Assembly (NCBI RefSeq): GCF_003007715.1
Contig: NZ_PXNO01000027.1
Span: 310,001-374,000 of the forward strand
DNA: 64,000 nt
Direction of reading: 5' to 3'
Source: Marinobacter shengliensis
GTDB lineage: Bacteria; Pseudomonadota; Gammaproteobacteria; Pseudomonadales; Oleiphilaceae
Positions 36,041-44,320 of this stretch are shown one piece after another. The position numbers were made by a program, and so were the translations under genes. Position 1 is the first letter of the stretch. Every line of letters starts with the position of its first letter. Below the pieces are notes generated by a model. It saw only the letters and a list, made by a program, of their open reading frames with translations, was not told where the DNA came from and did not search any database.

Positions 36041-37045
36041 GTGAGTAAACCGGTCACCATTGCTATCGACGCCATGAGCGGTGATCGTGGCGCCGAGGTG
36101 GTGGTTCATGCTTCGCTGGAAGCAGTGCGTGAAAATGAGGCCTTGAGTCTTGTTCTGGTGGGAATCCGGAGCGAGCTCGAGGCCTTGTTGGTTGATGGGC
36201 ACGAACGGATTCGCATCGTTGAGGCGGCGGATGTGGTACGCATGAACGAGCGCCCTTCCCACGCCATTCGTCATAAGAAAAACTCCTCCATGGCTATTGC
36301 GCTCGGGCTTGTCCGGGACGGCGAGGCCCAGGGGTGTGTCAGTGCTGGCAATACCGGCGCCCTGATGGCGTTCGGCCGGTCGATTATCCGCATGTATCCC
36401 GGTATTGAACGGCCGGCCATCGCCAAACTTATTCCTTCCCTCCGTGGCCGTTGCCACGTTCTGGATCTCGGTGCGAATGTCGATTCCACGGCGGAGAACC
36501 TGTATCAGTATGCGCTGATGGGGTCGCTCATGGCCTCGGCCATTTGTGCCCAGCCTGAGCCTCGTGTTGCTTTGCTTAATGTTGGCGAGGAAGAGATCAA
36601 GGGCAACGAGCAGGTTCGCCTTGCCTCCCATATGTTAGCCCAATGCGACACCATCAATTACATTGGTTATGTCGAGGGCAGTGACCTGTTTCGGGATGTC
36701 GCCGATGTAGTAGTCTGTGACGGTTTTGTCGGCAACATTGCATTGAAAACCGGCGAAGGTGTCGCCGGGTTGCTGATCGAGCTTCTTGAGCAGGCATTTA
36801 CCCGCTCGCTTTATGGTCGCTTTGTGGGCTGGTTGGCAAAACCGATTATTGGCCGCCTTCTTCAGTTGATGGACCCGTCCCGTCATAACGGTGCGAGCCT
36901 GCTTGGGCTCCAGGGTGTGGTCATTAAAAGCCATGGCAATGCCAACGAGCGCGCCATGCTGGCCGCTATTCGCCAGGCCGTTCGGGAAGTGGAGCTCGAA
37001 GTGCCACGAAGGATCAACGAAAGACTCGATGATCTGATGTTATGA
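36041..37045 (+). CDS. plsX: phosphate acyltransferase PlsX
   Basis: 334 residues. PlsX makes acyl-phosphate from acyl-ACP for phosphatidic acid synthesis, acting at the inner face of the membrane. Marks: VTIAIDAMSGDRGAEVVV, KKNSSMAIALGLVRDGEAQG, VSAGNTGALMAFGRSIIRMY, LDLGANVDSTAENLYQYA, and CDGFVGNIALKTGEG. I chose the GTG at 36041 because SKPVTIAIDAMSGD is the normal family start and GGACGAG is just upstream; the GTG at 36023 is the alternative. Its stop is 125 bases before fabD. No fabH lies between, unlike E. coli but as in pseudomonads. Confidence 0.95.
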   Translation: MSKPVTIAIDAMSGDRGAEVVVHASLEAVRENEALSLVLVGIRSELEALLVDGHERIRIVEAADVVRMNERPSHAIRHKKNSSMAIALGLVRDGEAQGCVSAGNTGALMAFGRSIIRMYPGIERPAIAKLIPSLRGRCHVLDLGANVDSTAENLYQYALMGSLMASAICAQPEPRVALLNVGEEEIKGNEQVRLASHMLAQCDTINYIGYVEGSDLFRDVADVVVCDGFVGNIALKTGEGVAGLLIELLEQAFTRSLYGRFVGWLAKPIIGRLLQLMDPSRHNGASLLGLQGVVIKSHGNANERAMLAAIRQAVREVELEVPRRINERLDDLML

Positions 37046-37170
37046 TGCCTGTCCCGGTCGGGTCCCGACTAAAGTAGACCCGCATTTTCAGGGTTAATCG
37101 CGGATAATTGGCCTGAATTGTACTATTGGCTAATCTCCAGTAACCCATCAATGACGATAAGATTCCGCTT

Positions 37171-38109
37171 ATGAAATCAGCGTTTATTTTCCCCGGACAA
37201 GGCTCCCAATCGGTCGGCATGCTTAAGGATGCTGCCGAGGCGTGGCCAATGATCAGCGAAACCTTCGATGAGGCGTCTAACGTTCTTGGTTACGATCTCT
37301 GGCACCTGTGCCAGCACGGTCCCGCTGAAGAGCTGAATCAGACCATGGTTACCCAGCCGGCCCTGTTAACCGCCAGTGTTGCCCTGTGGCGCCAGTGGTG
37401 TGTCTCGGATGGGCCACGTCCTGATTTCGTCGCAGGTCATAGTCTGGGCGAGTACAGCGCGCTGGTGGCCGCGGAAAGTCTGGACTTCATTGAAGCAGTC
37501 AAACTGGTTCAGCTTCGTGGCGAACTTATGCAGGATGCTGTCCCTGCCGGTGAAGGTCGCATGGCTGCTATTCTGGGGCTCGAAGACGCAGACGTTGCTG
37601 CGGCCTGTGAAGAGGCGGCCCAGGGCGATGTGGTGGCTGCGGTGAACTTTAACGCCCCGGGGCAGGTGGTTATTGCCGGCTCCGCCGCTGCCGTTGAGCG
37701 GGCTATTGAAGCCTGTAAGGGCCGCGGGGCGCGGAAGGCGATGCCGCTGCCGGTGAGTGTGCCGTCCCATTGTGCCCTGATGAAAGGTGCTGCCGAACAG
37801 TTGGCCGAAGCCCTGGAAGATGTCCGGTTTAACGATGCTGTCATCCCGGTGGTCCAGAATGTGAATGCTACTGTTGTCAAAGACGCAGACACGCTCAAGA
37901 GCAATCTGCTGAAGCAGCTATACTCTCCTGTGTTGTGGACGGACTCGATCCGCACGCTCAGTGATGAAGGAGTGACGGTTGCGGTTGAATGCGGTGCTGG
38001 TAAAGTGCTTGCCGGGTTGATCAAGCGGATTGAGCGCGGTTTGCCGGTGCACGGTATTGAAGATCCCGATTCTCTGGCCGGCGCCCTGGCGGCATTCGGC
38101 CAGTCCTGA
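37171..38109 (+). CDS. fabD: malonyl-CoA--ACP transacylase
   Basis: 312 residues. FabD loads malonyl groups onto ACP to start fatty acid elongation. The N-terminal FIFPGQGSQSVGML, the nucleophile Ser in GHSLGEYSALVAA, the conserved Arg in LRGELMQDAV, and the catalytic His in VSVPSHCALM are all present, with QNVNATVVKD later. It is followed 15 bases later by fabG, the start of a compact run that includes acpP and fabF. Confidence 0.97.
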   Translation: MKSAFIFPGQGSQSVGMLKDAAEAWPMISETFDEASNVLGYDLWHLCQHGPAEELNQTMVTQPALLTASVALWRQWCVSDGPRPDFVAGHSLGEYSALVAAESLDFIEAVKLVQLRGELMQDAVPAGEGRMAAILGLEDADVAAACEEAAQGDVVAAVNFNAPGQVVIAGSAAAVERAIEACKGRGARKAMPLPVSVPSHCALMKGAAEQLAEALEDVRFNDAVIPVVQNVNATVVKDADTLKSNLLKQLYSPVLWTDSIRTLSDEGVTVAVECGAGKVLAGLIKRIERGLPVHGIEDPDSLAGALAAFGQS

Positions 38110-38124
38110 TAAACGGAGTTGTTT

Positions 38125-38868
38125 ATGTCTTTGGAAGGCAAGGTTGCGCTGGTTACCGGTGCAAGCCGTGGTATTGGGAAAGCCATTGCCCATGAGCTGG
38201 CCCGGCAGGGTGCAGAAGTCATTGGTACCGCGACCAGTGAAGCCGGCGCAGAGGCCATCACCAGTGGACTGAAAGAAGCCGGCTACCAGGGTTATGGCAT
38301 CGTGATGAACGTAGCCGAACCGGAAAGTATTGAAGCGGGCCTGAAGCAGTTGACTGAACAATCCGGTGCGCCTGCGATCCTGGTCAACAATGCCGGTATC
38401 ACCCGTGATAACCTGCTGATGCGTCTGAAAGACGATGACTGGGCTGCCGTGCTGGAAACCAACCTTTCCAGTGTGTATCGCACCAGTAAGGCGGTGCTTC
38501 GCGGCATGGCCAAGGCCCGTTGGGGCCGGATTATCAACATCAGCTCGGTGGTGGCCGGTATGGGCAACCCCGGGCAGGGTAATTATTGTGCAGCCAAGGC
38601 CGGGGTGGAGGGTTTCACTCGTAGCCTGGCGAAAGAGATGTCCAACCGTGGCATTACCGCCAATTGCGTGGCGCCCGGTTTTATTGACACGGATATGACC
38701 AAAAAACTGGACGATAAGCAGCGTGAGGCTATGCTGGAAATCATACCGGCTGGTCGCCTCGGGTCACCGGAGGAGGTTGCCTCGGTGGTGGCGTTCCTGG
38801 CATCGGAAGGCGCTGCTTACGTTACCGGAGAAACCATTCATGTGAATGGCGGCATGTACATGGGTTAA
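38125..38868 (+). CDS. fabG: 3-oxoacyl-ACP reductase
   Basis: 247 residues of the SDR family. FabG reduces 3-oxoacyl-ACP with NADPH. Cofactor motif VTGASRGIGKAIAHEL, NNAGITRDNLLMR, the Ser in IINISSVVAGMG and the Tyr/Lys in NYCAAKAGVEGFTRSLAKEM, with INGG-type ending IHVNGGMYMG. The ATG at 38125 follows CGGAG; the in-frame start two codons earlier is less likely. It lies between fabD and acpP, which fixes the role among many SDR proteins. Confidence 0.96.
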   Translation: MSLEGKVALVTGASRGIGKAIAHELARQGAEVIGTATSEAGAEAITSGLKEAGYQGYGIVMNVAEPESIEAGLKQLTEQSGAPAILVNNAGITRDNLLMRLKDDDWAAVLETNLSSVYRTSKAVLRGMAKARWGRIINISSVVAGMGNPGQGNYCAAKAGVEGFTRSLAKEMSNRGITANCVAPGFIDTDMTKKLDDKQREAMLEIIPAGRLGSPEEVASVVAFLASEGAAYVTGETIHVNGGMYMG

Positions 38869-39000
38869 GCCCGTTGCGGGCTGATGTGCAACCCCTTGTC
38901 GCACAACATGTTTGACAGAATCCCTGCTTGTTTGCAGGTAGGGTTTAAACTAAACTGGCAGCCATAGAGTTGCTTGGTTGACACATAAAGTGAGGACATT

Positions 39001-39234
39001 ATGAGTACAGTTGAAGAGCGCGTTAAGAAGATTGTTTGTGAACAGTTGGGCGTGAAAGAGTCCGAGGTTCAGAACACATCTTCTTTTGTAGAGGATCTTG
39101 GCGCTGACTCACTGGACACTGTTGAGCTGGTTATGGCCCTGGAAGAGGAATTCGAGACTGAAATTCCTGATGAAGAGGCCGAAAAGCTGGGCACGGTTCA
39201 GGACGCGATCGACTACATCGTCGCGCACACCTGA
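39001..39234 (+). CDS. acpP: acyl carrier protein
   Basis: 77 residues, acidic and helical. The phosphopantetheine Ser is in [17 protein letters not shown], and the helices IEERVKK-type start ([15 protein letters not shown]) and [17 protein letters not shown] match AcpP closely. It carries growing acyl chains to all fatty acid synthesis enzymes. A strong terminator follows, so acpP can be made in excess of fabF. The 132 bases upstream contain a TTGACA at 38912, but I see no well-spaced -10 for it. Confidence 0.97.
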   Translation: MSTVEERVKKIVCEQLGVKESEVQNTSSFVEDLGADSLDTVELVMALEEEFETEIPDEEAEKLGTVQDAIDYIVAHT

Positions 39235-39261
39235 TACTCTGCTGATCAGATAGCCAGGCTA

Positions 39262-39299
39262 AAGCCGTCCTTTGGGGTTGATGAAGGACGGCTTTTTTA
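39262..39299 (+). terminator. rho-independent terminator after acpP
   Basis: Stem AAGCCGTCCTT / AAGGACGGCTT with a loop of about 10 bases followed by TTTTT. It separates the short, abundant acpP message from fabF; some read-through probably feeds fabF. Confidence 0.88.
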
Positions 39300-39359
39300 T
39301 TGGTGGAACGAAAGTCTCAGTGTTTGGATGTTACACGGAATAATCGGGTGAACAGGGTT

Positions 39360-40607
39360 ATGAGTAAACGACGGGTTGTTGTCACGGGCATGGGAATGCT
39401 GTCTCCGGTGGGGAATGATGTACAGTCGTCATGGGCTGCCATCCGGGCAGGGCGCAGCGGTATCGGGCTGATTGATAGGTTTGATGCAACTGACTATGGC
39501 ACCCGTATTGGAGGTGCGATAAAGGATCTTGATATTGAACCCTACCTGTCCAGCAAGGAGGCGCGCAAACTGGATGCCTTTATCCACTACGGACTGATTG
39601 CTGCCCAGCAGGCGGTGGACGACAGTGGCCTGGAGCAGTTTGGCGATCTCGACAAGGAGCGGGTTGGTATTGCCATCGGATCCGGCATCGGTGGCCTGGA
39701 GTACATCGAGAAGAACGTGATCCAGATGGAGAAATCCGGCCCCCGTAAGGTGTCTCCGTTTTTTGTGCCCGCCTCGGTTATCAACATGATCTCTGGCAAT
39801 GCTGCCATTCGCTTTGGGTACAAGGGGCCGAATATTGCCATTGTCACCGCCTGCACCACAGGTACCCATAATATTGGCTACGCTGCCCGGACCATCGCCT
39901 ATGGCGATGCGGATGTCATGCTGGCTGGTGGCTCGGAAATGGCAACAACCCGCTCTGGCGTGGCGGCCTTTTCGTCGGCCCGTGCTTTATCAACCCGTAA
40001 CGATGAGCCAGAAAAAGCCAGCCGTCCGTGGGATAAAGGCCGTGACGGTTTCGTATTGAGTGACGGTGCCGGGGTGGTCGTGCTGGAAGAGCTGGAGCAT
40101 GCTCGCGCTCGCGGAGCCACCATCTATGGAGAGGTGATCGGTTTTGGTATGAGCGATGATGCTCATCACATCACGGCGCCGCCCGCCAGTGGCGAAGGTG
40201 CCGGCCGGTCCATGGTCAACGCCATCCGTGACGCAGGTCTGCAACCGGAACAGGTCGACTACATCAATGCCCATGGCACCTCCACCCAGGTCGGGGATGT
40301 AGCGGAAGTGGCAGCGGTCAAGTCGGTGTTTGGTGCGCACGCACACAAGCTTGCCATGAGCAGCACCAAGTCTATGACCGGCCACTTGCTGGGGGCCGCT
40401 GGCGCTGTCGAAGCCATTTTCTCGATACTGGCCGTGCGTGACGGGGTTTTGCCGCCGACCATCAATCTGGACGAGCCAGACGAGGGCTGTGATCTGGACC
40501 TGGTGCCGCATAAGAGCCGAGAGGCGGACGTCCGGATTGCTCTGTCGAATTCGTTCGGTTTTGGCGGCACCAACGGCACGCTGATTGTAAGTCGTTACGA
40601 AGACTGA
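39360..40607 (+). CDS. fabF: beta-ketoacyl-ACP synthase II
   Basis: 415 residues. FabF condenses malonyl-ACP with long acyl-ACP chains and is temperature-responsive in E. coli. The start is [18 protein letters not shown], the catalytic Cys lies in [19 protein letters not shown], the two His in [14 protein letters not shown] and [14 protein letters not shown], and the glycine-rich end in [17 protein letters not shown] use the ATG at 39360, which fits the family; the longer frame runs back into the acpP terminator. Followed after 7 bases by pabC. Confidence 0.97.
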   Translation: MSKRRVVVTGMGMLSPVGNDVQSSWAAIRAGRSGIGLIDRFDATDYGTRIGGAIKDLDIEPYLSSKEARKLDAFIHYGLIAAQQAVDDSGLEQFGDLDKERVGIAIGSGIGGLEYIEKNVIQMEKSGPRKVSPFFVPASVINMISGNAAIRFGYKGPNIAIVTACTTGTHNIGYAARTIAYGDADVMLAGGSEMATTRSGVAAFSSARALSTRNDEPEKASRPWDKGRDGFVLSDGAGVVVLEELEHARARGATIYGEVIGFGMSDDAHHITAPPASGEGAGRSMVNAIRDAGLQPEQVDYINAHGTSTQVGDVAEVAAVKSVFGAHAHKLAMSSTKSMTGHLLGAAGAVEAIFSILAVRDGVLPPTINLDEPDEGCDLDLVPHKSREADVRIALSNSFGFGGTNGTLIVSRYED

Positions 40608-40614
40608 CCCTACT

Positions 40615-41433
40615 GTGTTTGATCTGTATTGGGCTGAAGACGGTGGTGTTCCACCGGGAGACCGGGGCCTTGCCTACGGCGATGGTCTGTTCGAGACCAT
40701 TGCCATCATGGGCGGTAAGGCCAGCCTGCTGGGTTATCATCTTGACCGGATGGTCCGTGATGCCGGCCGGCTTGCCATCCCGGTGGCGCGCCCGGAACTT
40801 GAGGCAGCCTGCGCTCGCGCCCTGGAACGATATTCCGGCCTGTACCCGTCCTTAAACTGGGTGCTCAAGCTGACCCTCACCCGTGGTTCGGGTGGGCGGG
40901 GCTACCGCCCGGAGCCCCGCATGAAGCCGTCTCTCATTGTGTCCCATTCCGCTTTCCCCAGTGTTCCCGGGCCGGAAGGTGTGGTGGCCGACTTCTCCCG
41001 TGTTCCGCTGACAGTGAACCCGCTTCTGGCCGGGATCAAGTCGTTGAACCGACTTGAGCAGGTGATGGCGGCCAGGGAACTTCAAGGGGATGTCTTTGAA
41101 GTGCTGATGAGCAATCGTGATGGCCATGTGGTGGAAGGCACCCGGACCAATCTGTTCATGCTGTTTGAAGACGTATGGCTGACACCGCCCGCTTCAACCC
41201 TGGCGGTTGCGGGTGTGATGCGTCGTTACGTGCTTGACCGGCTGAGAATCGCCGGCCACGAATTCCGGGAGATGCCACTGACGCTTGATACACTGTTGGG
41301 CGGCGGCTGTCAGGGGCTTTGGCTCAGCAACAGTGTTGTCGGGGTGGTGCCGGTTCGCAATCTGGCCGGGCACGATTTGCCTGTTGACCAGCGACTTGCG
41401 ACAATCGTCGGTTCACCGGCAAGACTGGATTGA
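40615..41433 (+). CDS. pabC: aminodeoxychorismate lyase
   Basis: 272 residues of the fold-type IV PLP family. PabC releases p-aminobenzoate for folate synthesis. Marks: RGLAYGDGLFETIAI at the start, the PLP Lys in LLAGIKSLNRLEQVMAARE, and VVEGTRTNLFMLFEDVWLTP with the cofactor phosphate site. The GTG start at 40615 is set by its spacing after fabF. The stop overlaps mltG by four bases, in the conserved fabF-pabC-mltG-tmk operon. Confidence 0.94.
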   Translation: MFDLYWAEDGGVPPGDRGLAYGDGLFETIAIMGGKASLLGYHLDRMVRDAGRLAIPVARPELEAACARALERYSGLYPSLNWVLKLTLTRGSGGRGYRPEPRMKPSLIVSHSAFPSVPGPEGVVADFSRVPLTVNPLLAGIKSLNRLEQVMAARELQGDVFEVLMSNRDGHVVEGTRTNLFMLFEDVWLTPPASTLAVAGVMRRYVLDRLRIAGHEFREMPLTLDTLLGGGCQGLWLSNSVVGVVPVRNLAGHDLPVDQRLATIVGSPARLD

Positions 41434-42500
41434 TTCGCGTGTTCAAGAAGTTACTGATCGTTGTTGTTGCTGTATTCGTGCTCGCTGCTGCCGGCGGTGG
41501 CTTGTGGGCCTGGCAGGGTTTGCAAACCCTGAAGCAACCCGTCGCACTGGACGAGCCGGTGCTGTTTAACGTGCCGGCAGGCACAGGGTTCAGCCGGGTG
41601 GCACGGCAGCTGGAGAATGAAGGCTATGTGTCGGATGCGCTCTGGCTCAGGCTCTATGGCCGCCTCTATCCGGACCAGACCAGGATCAAGGCGGGTGACT
41701 ATGAATTCTTGCCCGGCATGACACCAGTGGCCATGGTAGATGCCATGGTCGAAGGTAAGGTAAAGCTTTGGTCGGTCCAGTTTATCGAAGGCTGGACGTT
41801 CCGCGACATGCGTGCTGCGCTGGCGCGTTCTGAGCGGCTCAAAAAGGTCACCAGTGACTGGACTGATGAACAGGTCATGGCGGCGGTTGGCGCGGAAGAT
41901 CAGCATCCTGAAGGCTGGTTTTTTCCGGATACCTACATGTTCAGCTCCAGTGAGTCTGATCTGGATATTCTCAAGCGTGCCCACAATCGTATGGTGAGCG
42001 TGCTTGAGGAAGAATGGCAGAGCCGGGCCGAAGGTTTGCCCTACGATACCCCTTATGAAGCCTTGATCATGGCTTCTATTGTTGAGCGGGAAACTGGTGT
42101 GCCCTGGGAGCGTGGGGAAGTGGCGGGCGTGTTTGTGCGGCGACTGCAAAAAGGAATGCGGCTGCAGACCGATCCCACCGTTATCTACGGCATGGGGGAC
42201 CAGTACCAGGGGCGTATTCGCCGCAGCGACCTTCAGACCTACACCCCCTATAACACTTACCGAATCAACGGTCTTCCGCCCACACCGATTGCGCTGCCCG
42301 GGCGGGACTCTGTGCACGCCGCTTTGCATCCGGAGGACGGCGATACCCTCTACTTTGTTGCCCGTGGTGATGGTAGCCACAAGTTCTCCCGAACCCTGGC
42401 GGAGCACCAGAAGGCGGTCAGGGAGTATCAGTTGAATCGCCGTGAGGGCTACCGCTCGTTTCCGGCACCGGGAACCCTGAACAACAGCCGGGAAGAATGA
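41430..42500 (+). CDS. mltG: endolytic murein transglycosylase MltG
   Basis: 356 residues. One N-terminal membrane helix (LLIVVVAVFVLAAAGGGLWA) anchors it, then a LysM-like part (YEFLPGMTPVAMVDAMVEGK) and the YceG catalytic domain with the key Glu in ALIMASIVERETGVPWERG and the following LQTDPTVIYGMGDQY, INGLPPTPIALPGRDSV. MltG cuts glycan strands and limits their length. Start is TTG at 41430 (overlapping the pabC stop) or GTG at 41439. It overlaps tmk by four bases. Confidence 0.95.
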   Translation: MIRVFKKLLIVVVAVFVLAAAGGGLWAWQGLQTLKQPVALDEPVLFNVPAGTGFSRVARQLENEGYVSDALWLRLYGRLYPDQTRIKAGDYEFLPGMTPVAMVDAMVEGKVKLWSVQFIEGWTFRDMRAALARSERLKKVTSDWTDEQVMAAVGAEDQHPEGWFFPDTYMFSSSESDLDILKRAHNRMVSVLEEEWQSRAEGLPYDTPYEALIMASIVERETGVPWERGEVAGVFVRRLQKGMRLQTDPTVIYGMGDQYQGRIRRSDLQTYTPYNTYRINGLPPTPIALPGRDSVHAALHPEDGDTLYFVARGDGSHKFSRTLAEHQKAVREYQLNRREGYRSFPAPGTLNNSREE

Positions 42501-43141
42501 TGCACAACAGAGGCCGTTTTATTACCTTCGAAGGCACCGAGGGCGTTGGCAAATCCACACAACTGGAAAACGCTGCGAACACCCTCAAGGACCTCGGCAT
42601 CGATTTTATCGTTACCCGAGAGCCCGGTGGCACGCCTATGGCGGAAAACATCCGGGAGTTGTTGTTGTCGCCCCGGGAGGAGCCGGTTCATGAAACCACA
42701 GAATTGCTGTTGATGTTCGCAGCGAGGGCCCAGCACCTGCATAACCGGATTCTTCCGGCCCTCAACAAGGGGCAGTGGGTACTGTGCGACCGCTTCACCG
42801 ATGCCACCTTTGCCTATCAGGGCGGCGGCCGGGGTGTGCCCGCCGAGCGTATCGCGTTGCTGGAAACCCTGGTTCAGGGTGAGGTACGGCCAGACCACGT
42901 CATCCTGCTGGATGCGCCCGTGGAAACCGGTATGGCCCGGGCGAAAAAGCGGGGAGAGCTCGACCGATTTGAACAGGAAACCCTGGCCTTTTTCCAGCGC
43001 ATTCGCGATACCTACCTGGCGCGGGCTACGGCGATGCCTGGCAACTACCATGTGGTTAATGCAGCATTGCCGCTGGAGCAGGTATCGGCCAGTGTGTCGG
43101 CGTTGTTGGCTGCCCTGGTTAAAATGGCGGAATCCGCCTGA
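42497..43141 (+). CDS. tmk: thymidylate kinase
   Basis: 214 residues. Tmk phosphorylates dTMP for DNA synthesis. P-loop FITFEGTEGVGKSTQ, the DR motif in WVLCDRFTDATFAYQGGGRG, and VTREPGGTPMAENIRELLL are all clear. ATG at 42497 overlaps the mltG stop (ATGA); a second ATG follows at once. In most relatives holB and a pilZ gene come next in this operon; here an AraC regulator follows after 98 bases, so the operon ends at tmk. Confidence 0.96.
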   Translation: MMHNRGRFITFEGTEGVGKSTQLENAANTLKDLGIDFIVTREPGGTPMAENIRELLLSPREEPVHETTELLLMFAARAQHLHNRILPALNKGQWVLCDRFTDATFAYQGGGRGVPAERIALLETLVQGEVRPDHVILLDAPVETGMARAKKRGELDRFEQETLAFFQRIRDTYLARATAMPGNYHVVNAALPLEQVSASVSALLAALVKMAESA

Positions 43142-43239
43142 TTAACCGGAGTACGGCCATAGTTGCGTCGATTTCGTGCACTTTTTGTAATGTTCTGCTT
43201 TAATTGATGTACATTCTCAGTTAACGGCCGGCAGCATTA

Positions 43240-44019
43240 ATGCTCAACGCAAAACTTCTCAAGCTTCCCATCGCCGCTCACCAGCATCGGCACGAACACC
43301 ACCAGATTGTCATCGGGGTGAGGGGAGAGGCTGAGTTGAGTGTCGGTGGCACCGGGGCTCACCTGGATACCTGGAAAGCCTGTGTTGTGCCCACTGAGGC
43401 AAGCCACGATTACTGTGGCGATGATCAGAACCACGTTCTGGTGATCAATCTTGACCCGCTCACCCCCGCTATCAATACGCCGGCCCATGCGGATTACGAA
43501 CGGATGATGCGGTTTTTCGAGAAGCCGCGCACCCTGCAGATGGACAGCCGGTTACAGGGGCTGGTCCAGTTTACCGCCGGTGAATTTGACCGCGCGCCAG
43601 ACAACCTCACCCTGCAGCAGCATCTGGCTTCGAGTATTCTTTACTGCATGGCGGACCGCATTGTGGACCGTCAGGTCCAGTCTTCCAGCCGGGCAAGCAT
43701 CAGCCCAGAGGTGATCCGACGTTATATCCTGGCCAACCTGCATCGAAAAATTACTGTCGAGGAAATGGCCAGTGAGGCGTGCCTCAGTGTCAGTCGATTC
43801 CATGAGGTTTTTCGGGAGGTGGCGGGCATAACCCCTCATCAGTTTCTGCTGCAGACCCGCCTTGAGCAGGCCGCTCACCTGCTTGCTTCATCGTCTCTCT
43901 CGGTGTCGGAAATAAGCTACCGAACCGGGTTCTCCTCCCAGAGTGCCTTGACCAATGCGTTGCGCAAATACAAGGGCACAACACCCTCCAGATTGCAGAT
44001 TAATGAAAGTGTTGCCTGA
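43240..44019 (+). CDS. AraC family transcriptional regulator, adjacent to putP
   Basis: 259 residues. The N-terminal half is a cupin-like sensor (AHQHRHEHHQIVIGVRGEAE, VVPTEASHDYCGDDQNHVL). The C-terminal half holds two helix-turn-helix units, ITVEEMASEACLSVSRFHEV and LSVSEISYRTGFSSQSALTN, with FREVAGITPHQFLLQTR between. A proline-uptake gene follows 300 bases later on the same strand. Pseudomonads have an AraC-type proline regulator (PruR) near put genes, so this may be its counterpart; that is inference from size and neighbour. Direct repeats at 44044-44095 could be its operator. Confidence 0.87.
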   Translation: MLNAKLLKLPIAAHQHRHEHHQIVIGVRGEAELSVGGTGAHLDTWKACVVPTEASHDYCGDDQNHVLVINLDPLTPAINTPAHADYERMMRFFEKPRTLQMDSRLQGLVQFTAGEFDRAPDNLTLQQHLASSILYCMADRIVDRQVQSSSRASISPEVIRRYILANLHRKITVEEMASEACLSVSRFHEVFREVAGITPHQFLLQTRLEQAAHLLASSSLSVSEISYRTGFSSQSALTNALRKYKGTTPSRLQINESVA

Positions 44020-44320
44020 ACTGGGCGGTAAATTCGGTAGTCCCGTAGGATTATGCAAAAGAATCGTAGGATTTTGTAAGCCGTAGGTCCGTAGTAATAC
44101 TAACTTAATGCATCTGTAGAATCGCACTTTTTGCTCGGCAATCCTGGTCGTAAAGGTGTGAATAATAACTATAGTGAAGGAGTGGCTGTGCGGGGGCTTG
44201 CCTCGCTCCAATTCGGATGGATTTTGGGTAAACAAGAACAACGGCCAGTCAACCAACAGTGATGTGGTACCTGTGCCTTAAGAGCGGACTCAGTCCGACT
44301 CAATAAACCGGAGGAGCCTT
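44020..44320 (+). promoter_or_regulatory. putP upstream region with tandem repeats
   Basis: 301 bases without a gene. CGTAGGATT occurs at 44044 and again at 44065, exactly 21 bases apart (two helical turns), followed by CCGTAGGTCCGTAG at 44081-44094. Tandem half-sites on the same DNA face are typical of AraC-family operators. The rest of the gap gives no clear promoter hexamers. GGAGGAG is the putP ribosome site. Confidence 0.55.

Noticed and set aside
38912..38956. Sigma-70 promoter of acpP based on TTGACA
   Set aside because: No -10-like hexamer lies 16-18 bases downstream; the nearest AT-rich block is too far.
44180..44205. Sigma-54 promoter upstream of putP (TGGC...TTGC)
   Set aside because: The distance between the GG and GC elements is about 16 bases instead of the required 10-12.
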